A stretch of DNA of 5,405 nucleotides. It comes from Bacteroidales bacterium UBA4353. Its GTDB lineage: Bacteria > Bacteroidota > Bacteroidia > Bacteroidales > Paludibacteraceae. This document shows, in pieces, positions 3,701 to 5,405 of the stretch. Location: contig DGSV01000109.1 in assembly GCA_002394025.1 (NCBI GenBank), forward strand, positions 1 through 5,405. The letters run 5' to 3'. The notes under the pieces are model-generated. The model searched no databases and was not told the origin of the DNA. It worked only from the letters and a program-made list of their open reading frames with translations. Numbering within the stretch: position 1 is the first letter of the stretch; each line of letters begins with the position of its first letter. A program made the translations under genes and the position numbers.

Positions 3701-5405
3701 GGCAACAGCGCTGTCATCAATGTGTCGGCGACTTATGACAGTAATGAACACAATGACTTCGTGGTAACCAATACCACTACAGGATTGGTTAGTAATCTCA
3801 CAGCGACAGCCGGCAAAATTACTGTGCCGTCAATAGCGCCTTGCGTAGCTAATAATCTTGAAATAAAGGCCGTATATAACGATTGTTATGAGTCGGCTTC
3901 ACAAAGTATTAACGTGGCGGGAGCTGATATAGCAGTTGACGAAAACCTTGTAACGCCCTCGCTTACCGTCACTGCCGACCTTGCGGCTCTGCCGGCAAAA
4001 GACGCCACCGACGGAGTTGCCGGTACGCGCTGGGGGTCGGGGAATAGCGCAAAGACTGACAGGCACTACATAGATGTGGACCTGGGCAGCGTATATAGCC
4101 TCAATACCATAAAGATAGGGTGGGAAACGGCATGCCCCAATAACTATTTCATCAAAACATCACAGGATGGTGTTAACTATTATCCTGTATATCATGCTAC
4201 GAGTGCTCCGGCTCATGCCAACAATGTTGCCGCCGACTATGACACATATAATCTTCCGACCAATGTTGCGGGGCGCTATCTGCGTATCGAATCAAAGAAT
4301 AACAACACCGACTATGGTATGTCAATCTGGGAGATAGAAGCTTATGGAGCTTGCGCCACCGCTCCTGTTTCGCCGGTGATGTACTATGCTACTGCCGATG
4401 AGGTCTATGACGATGTTGCTGTTGTCAGCGTGGGAGCCGGTGCCGAGTCAACACCGTTCGCGGGCATATACTATCATGTCCTGCTGACCAATAATAATAG
4501 TGGCGAGCAGTTTGAATTTACGCAACAGACCGCTGATATCTCCTTCGCCGGATATGGCGATAACAATAGTGAATGCACTTTCCGCCTGATTAATCTCAAT
4601 CGTAATACATCTTATACGGCTCGTGTATGGGCTGTAGTAGGTAGTGAGGATATTGCGGCAAATCGCTCTGCCAACTATGTTGACGTCAGCTTTAACACTA
4701 TGGCGAAATCCGGTTTGCACTTCCTTAGTGAACAAAGTGGCTGGGAAGGTGCGATACATAATGTTGACTGGCAGTTTGATTATACATCCACAGACGGTGT
4801 GTTCTATTACAGCCGAACCTTGGACCGCGCACCTTATCAGTATCGCCTTTATGATGCCACTTATGGTGTGTGGGCGGAAGACGGTAACCGCTTTTTCTTC
4901 GACCATAATGGCGACCAAATGATTATGACCGCCAAAGGTACCGGACAATTCGTGTCGAACTTTGATGAGATGTATATCGCCGGAACAGTGTTGGACGGCA
5001 ACTCGTGGGATATCCGCGAGTCAGGTAAGATGACCAACAGCGGTACCACATTCACTTGGGAAGGTTTTGTACACTCTGGCGGTGAGTATAAACTCGTGAT
5101 TAAGAACAAATGGAGCGCCAACCCTTCAGAATATGATTGGCGTTGGGATCGTGTGATGACATCAAATGCCACGTTCACAGGTGATTATGATTACGGACGT
5201 CTTACGTTCGATATGCTGACATGGACTTGCACTTGGGAAGAGATTGACGATGAGGCCGTTTACTGCATTGAGGAAGGTGGCGCCGGTTACCGTACAGAAG
5301 ATGTGGGAGGTGTCAATCAGGCTTTTAATAGTGGTTATCGGATATCGGTAATTACTGATAATGACGTTGATAACGGCGGAGCCGATAAGTCGGTGACATT
5401 CCGTT
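719..5405 (+). CDS. Giant secreted multi-domain carbohydrate-binding surface protein (3' partial)
   Basis: One open frame runs from the ATG at 719 to the window edge: 1,562 complete codons plus one base, with no stop. This ATG is the first in its frame after the promoter and begins a signal peptide; there is no clear Shine-Dalgarno sequence. Visible modules by residue: signal peptide 1-23; beta module 24-137; CBM26-like 142-224; E-set/SusE-like 233-346; jelly-roll-like repeats at about 356-516, 654-817 and 830-980; a beta module 517-648 between the first two; Ig-like 981-1067; F5/8 type C 1075-1210; Fn3-like 1215-1329; two SusE/SusF-like modules 1331-1508; and a new module from about 1514. 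The protein is rich in Asn, Thr, Asp, Tyr and Trp, as expected for extracellular beta proteins. No catalytic residues or glycoside hydrolase fold are recognisable. Inferred role: binding host or dietary glycans at the cell surface. A catalytic domain or type IX sorting signal may lie beyond the edge. The frame and export are certain; the function is inferred from modules. Confidence 0.93.
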   Translation, partial: MKTLFPKLALTAWLLLAFNAVHAMQFCETELTDKTRTIRLSTMMNGAKYRYVITSDDAMSGLYVGTWCYINGNTTCQMATDPAVERTLSADGKTLTLDVTSSTPPKLYESLQVLFTSAPDLAQYQELKNVDVDFTCSASANDVFYYLNYAHSWANPVAYMWDPNSGKNVAMTNSGVVDGNGVAQIWQADVESGYGKVLFHASNDNWDNQSADAVVKTGWIYDQTESKWFSGKVYFVSDETGWSKQGDWAFSDWDMTSTTVTMSKQLTASTTYHFKLVREAVQGSDATTAADEWRSHYQGAFTDSGTINFNSKDGSDDNCTLTTSAIDGVYTFTYDFVTHDLTVTYPLPTSPTSVPVTATFANSCQQLPLFGTALESRTLSSHGWSGMLSTQVLADANSVNHNVAHLTEANYVAIASPNNETNYDATNFTKLHVDFWSAGAKSFNLKLLCRNSGGGYSDGNTVSVTTPAGTWYGVDIPLTSFNQGDNLARVCAVYPVDLNNGELWVANAYLYNESADCATALTEAIWEGVSAENLVTDPGTAFTNGYTYSMRTTGHKVVVTLNLLDDRTIGNAYWYLHNGDAQGAENVASVSNGGKTVTFEITSDFSGAALADDMSVTFSAKFAYNDAGSGMSRTSKITFSVGQNNEFVPTSVPANRTDLADCQVKAIFGTTGYTPLGINIIEWDAATSSTETIAGKQVKKITVAAAHKTMLKFNQLNLPDLGMTHVHFDVWSPVSRDFASSLYCGSTRGENISKVTTGLVAGQWKSIDYPLSDLTVQNADLELNSTQALIVNMGIGTTAQTTTFYIANVYFYTETQNCGWEPTTIPADPTDIASCRVTGIYGLNGYSCTGYIEYGFAANTDQMLQIGDKYARKITNYSNGGIVFNNGTGVGNNDYLHIDLWHYRARTVNLRLDCGGWTEGSATYAVNLAANSWTSVDIPLTSLPNVDQATADNKALRIMADADAEPIYFTNFYLYNHSTTVPVMTSTPTLATMSGNSAVINVSATYDSNEHNDFVVTNTTTGLVSNLTATAGKITVPSIAPCVANNLEIKAVYNDCYESASQSINVAGADIAVDENLVTPSLTVTADLAALPAKDATDGVAGTRWGSGNSAKTDRHYIDVDLGSVYSLNTIKIGWETACPNNYFIKTSQDGVNYYPVYHATSAPAHANNVAADYDTYNLPTNVAGRYLRIESKNNNTDYGMSIWEIEAYGACATAPVSPVMYYATADEVYDDVAVVSVGAGAESTPFAGIYYHVLLTNNNSGEQFEFTQQTADISFAGYGDNNSECTFRLINLNRNTSYTARVWAVVGSEDIAANRSANYVDVSFNTMAKSGLHFLSEQSGWEGAIHNVDWQFDYTSTDGVFYYSRTLDRAPYQYRLYDATYGVWAEDGNRFFFDHNGDQMIMTAKGTGQFVSNFDEMYIAGTVLDGNSWDIRESGKMTNSGTTFTWEGFVHSGGEYKLVIKNKWSANPSEYDWRWDRVMTSNATFTGDYDYGRLTFDMLTWTCTWEEIDDEAVYCIEEGGAGYRTEDVGGVNQAFNSGYRISVITDNDVDNGGADKSVTFR
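788..1129 (+). other. N-terminal beta module (residues about 24-137)
   Basis: This segment follows the signal peptide directly and begins M-Q-F-C-E-T-E-L. Its alternating hydrophobic pattern fits a beta sandwich, with GAKYRYVITSDD and TLTLDV strands. Cys27, Cys68 and Cys76 could form disulfides. It loosely resembles the modules at residues 517-648 and from 1514 onward, which share an initial acidic stretch followed by G-Y-x-[YI]-S/V-type strands. I do not recognise a named family. Confidence 0.45.
1142..1390 (+). other. CBM26-like starch-binding module (residues about 142-224)
   Basis: The order DVFYYLNYAHSWANPVAYMW, then W-x-A-D, GYGKVLFHASNDNWDNQSAD and GWIYD resembles family 26 starch-binding modules: a W-x-x-x-x-A-Y-x-W strand, a central V-[IL]-F strand, and a Q-[TS]-x-D segment. 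Candidate sugar-stacking aromatics are Trp153, Tyr159, Trp161 and Trp206. The usual W-P-G motif is absent, so the assignment is by pattern only. Confidence 0.55.
1415..1756 (+). other. E-set / SusE-like module (residues about 233-346)
   Basis: The segment starts VYFVSDETGWSKQGDWAF and ends GVYTFTYDFVTHDLTVTYP. A K-V-Y-F-V-S...G-W opening, an STTYHFKLVRE strand and a closing Y-x-F-x-Y-D-x-x-T-x-x-L-x-V-x-Y-P hairpin are typical of small Ig/E-set carbohydrate-binding folds in Bacteroidota outer-surface proteins. The exact family is not determined. Confidence 0.45.
1769..1784 (+). repeat. Linker repeat encoding P-T-S-V-P, copy 1
   Basis: The 16-nt sequence CCCACTTCGGTTCCCG encodes P351-T-S-V-P355, just before the first jelly-roll-like module. 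The same 16 nt occurs in the same frame at 2663-2678, before the second module. Identical codons at two module junctions suggest a duplication or gene-conversion boundary. Confidence 0.8.
1784..2266 (+). repeat. Jelly-roll-like repeat module, copy 1 (residues about 356-516)
   Basis: Diagnostic motifs are V-T-A-T-F (356-360), H-V-D-F-W (432-436), T-W-Y-G-V-D-I-P-L-T-S-F (470-481) and V-A-N-A-Y-L-Y-N-E-S (505-514). The same motif order recurs twice downstream. The pattern resembles galactose-binding-like CBM modules common in Bacteroidota, where an x-x-[VI]-D-x-P-L edge strand and a final x-x-N-x-Y-x-Y strand are usual. Here the D434-to-D475 spacing is 41 residues. Confidence 0.7.
2267..2662 (+). 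other. Beta module between jelly-roll copies 1 and 2 (residues about 517-648)
   Basis: The segment has NGYTYSM and HKVVVTLNLLDDR strands, an AYWYLHNGD stretch, then MSVTFSAKFAYNDAG and SKITFSVG. This order (G-Y-x-Y-S, V-x-V-x-x-x-L-L-D-D, A-Y-x-Y, then x-x-F-A-Y and a final strand) fits a beta sandwich often found beside CBM-like modules in Bacteroidota exported proteins. I cannot name the family. Confidence 0.5.
2663..2678 (+). repeat. Linker repeat encoding P-T-S-V-P, copy 2
   Basis: This is the second identical in-frame copy of CCCACTTCGGTTCCCG, encoding P649-T-S-V-P653, directly before the second jelly-roll-like module. The flanking DNA is not conserved between copies. Confidence 0.8.
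2678..3169 (+). repeat. Jelly-roll-like repeat module, copy 2 (residues about 654-817)
   Basis: Matching motifs are V-K-A-I-F-G-T-T-G-Y (664-673), H-V-H-F-D-V-W (725-731), Q-W-K-S-I-D-Y-P-L (763-771) and I-A-N-V-Y-F-Y-T-E-T (806-815). The D729-to-D768 spacing is 39 residues, close to copy 1. The copy has diverged strongly outside the motifs, so the duplication is old. Confidence 0.7.
3206..3658 (+). repeat. Jelly-roll-like repeat module, copy 3 (residues about 830-980)
   Basis: Matching motifs are V-T-G-I-Y-G-L-N-G-Y (837-846), H-I-D-L-W (897-901), S-W-T-S-V-D-I-P-L-T-S-L (932-943) and F-T-N-F-Y-L-Y-N-H-S (969-978). The D899-to-D937 spacing is 38 residues. It follows copy 2 after a short proline-rich linker (E-P-T-T-I-P-A-D-P) with no beta module between. 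Confidence 0.7.
3659..3919 (+). other. Ig/Fn3-like linker module (residues about 981-1067)
   Basis: A compact beta segment lies between jelly-roll copy 3 and the F5/8 type C domain. Visible strands are SAVINVSATYD, DFVVTNTTTG and NNLEIKAVYND, followed by a closing SQSINV strand. Cys1043 and Cys1056 (approximate) could pair. It probably acts as a spacer; family assignment is weak. Confidence 0.4.
3941..4348 (+). other. F5/8 type C (discoidin, CBM32-like) domain (residues about 1075-1210)
   Basis: This is the clearest domain. It opens E-N-L-V-T-P and has D-A-T-D-G-V-A-G-T-R-W-G-S (1095-1107), Y-I-D-V-D-L-G (1117-1123), the I-K-I-G-W strand, Y-F-I-K-T-S-Q-D-G-V-N-Y, G-R-Y-L-R-I-E-S (1185-1192) and a closing S-I-W-E-I-E-A-Y-G (1202-1210). 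All are standard landmarks in the right order and spacing over about 136 residues. Such domains bind galactose, GlcNAc or related glycans, and in gut bacteria often host mucin sugars. The ligand here cannot be read from the sequence. Confidence 0.92.
4361..4705 (+). other. Fn3-like module (residues about 1215-1329)
   Basis: The segment begins APVSPVMYYATADEVYDD and ends in a VDVSFNT strand. It includes L-N-R-N-T-S-Y-T-A-R-V-W-A-V (1293-1306), the L-x-x-x-T-x-Y-x-x-x-V strand hallmark of fibronectin type III folds. It follows the F5/8 type C domain and likely serves as a spacer. Confidence 0.6.
4709..5242 (+). other. Two SusE/SusF-like modules (residues about 1331-1508)
   Basis: The first begins SGLHFLSEQSGWEG and runs to about 1416. 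The second starts M-Y-I-A-G-T (1418-1423) and has K-M-T-N-S-G-T-T-F-T-W-E-G-F, then GGEYKLVIKNKW and a closing LTFDMLTWTCTWE strand. The Y-[IL]-[AV]-G opening, M-T-x-x-G-x-x-F-x-W-x-G turn and G-E-[YF]-K-[LF] strand recall the SusE/SusF outer-membrane starch-binding repeats. Trp- and Tyr-rich strands could stack on sugars. Assignment is by pattern; specificity for starch is not proven. Confidence 0.5.
5258..5404 (+). other. Start of a further beta module (residues about 1514-1562, cut by the window edge)
   Basis: After the second SusE/SusF-like module the sequence continues V-Y-C-I-E-E-G-G-A-G-Y-R, then NSGYRISVITDND and K-S-V-T-F-R. The acidic opening followed by a G-Y-x-[IY]-S-V strand resembles the openings of the modules at residues 24 and 517. 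The protein therefore seems to enter another modular unit rather than a C-terminal sorting domain. Confidence 0.45.

Noticed and set aside
4448..4948. Minus-strand open frame of 166 codons
   Set aside because: It is antisense to the Fn3-like and SusE/SusF-like part of the giant gene. Its codons mirror those of the sense strand and no protein family is apparent.
4644..5178. Further short frames on both strands (4644-4922 plus; 5178-4861 minus)
   Set aside because: Both overlap the real coding frame and look like shadows of it, with no independent start signals.
1..5405. CRISPR array, insertion sequence, tRNA, phage or defence genes
   Set aside because: No regularly spaced repeats, transposase motifs, terminal inverted repeats, cloverleaf-forming segments or known defence domains were seen on either strand.

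Overview
The window looks like chromosomal DNA from a member of the Bacteroidota, probably a gut Bacteroidales. Three things point there. The divergently transcribed gene at the left edge encodes the N-terminus of a Bacteroidetes-like phosphoserine aminotransferase. The promoter-like sites upstream of both genes fit the Bacteroidetes sigma-ABfr pattern (TTG/TTTG, about 19-21 nt, TAnnTTTG), and neither gene has a clear Shine-Dalgarno sequence. The second gene is a very large exported protein built from carbohydrate-binding and beta-sandwich modules of kinds frequent in this phylum. A Muribaculaceae- or Prevotella-like source is a guess, not a result.

Layout. Positions 1-244 (minus strand) hold the first 81 codons of serC, which runs off the left edge. 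Positions 245-718 (474 nt) are non-coding. They contain the serC promoter, an anomalous GC-richer block (about 361-470; 52% GC by direct count against roughly 23-33% in the flanking stretches counted), two abutting small inverted repeats, a set of TTGTAG(TA) direct repeats and a promoter region for the right-hand gene. From 719 to the right edge there is a single uninterrupted plus-strand frame of 1,562 complete codons with no stop. It fills 87% of the window and its 3' end is outside.

The giant protein starts with a classical Sec signal peptide. In order it then appears to contain: an N-terminal beta module; a CBM26-like (starch-binding) module; an E-set/SusE-like module; three divergent copies of a jelly-roll-like module with recurring (H)xDxW, W-x-x-[VI]-D-x-P-L and N-x-Y-x-Y motifs, the first two separated by another beta module; an Ig/Fn3-like linker; a well-supported F5/8 type C (discoidin, CBM32-like) domain; an Fn3-like domain; two SusE/SusF-like modules; and the beginning of one more module. 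No catalytic domain is recognisable in the visible part. The best reading is a surface-exposed or secreted glycan-binding protein or adhesin. Its anchoring or secretion route (for example a type IX sorting domain) would be at the unseen C-terminus.

The two genes are divergent and functionally unrelated (serine/PLP biosynthesis versus surface glycan binding). I see no defence system, mobile element, CRISPR array, rRNA or tRNA. The most interesting points are the modular architecture of the giant protein, an identical 16-nt linker repeat marking two module boundaries, and the unexplained GC-rich block and repeats in the intergenic region.
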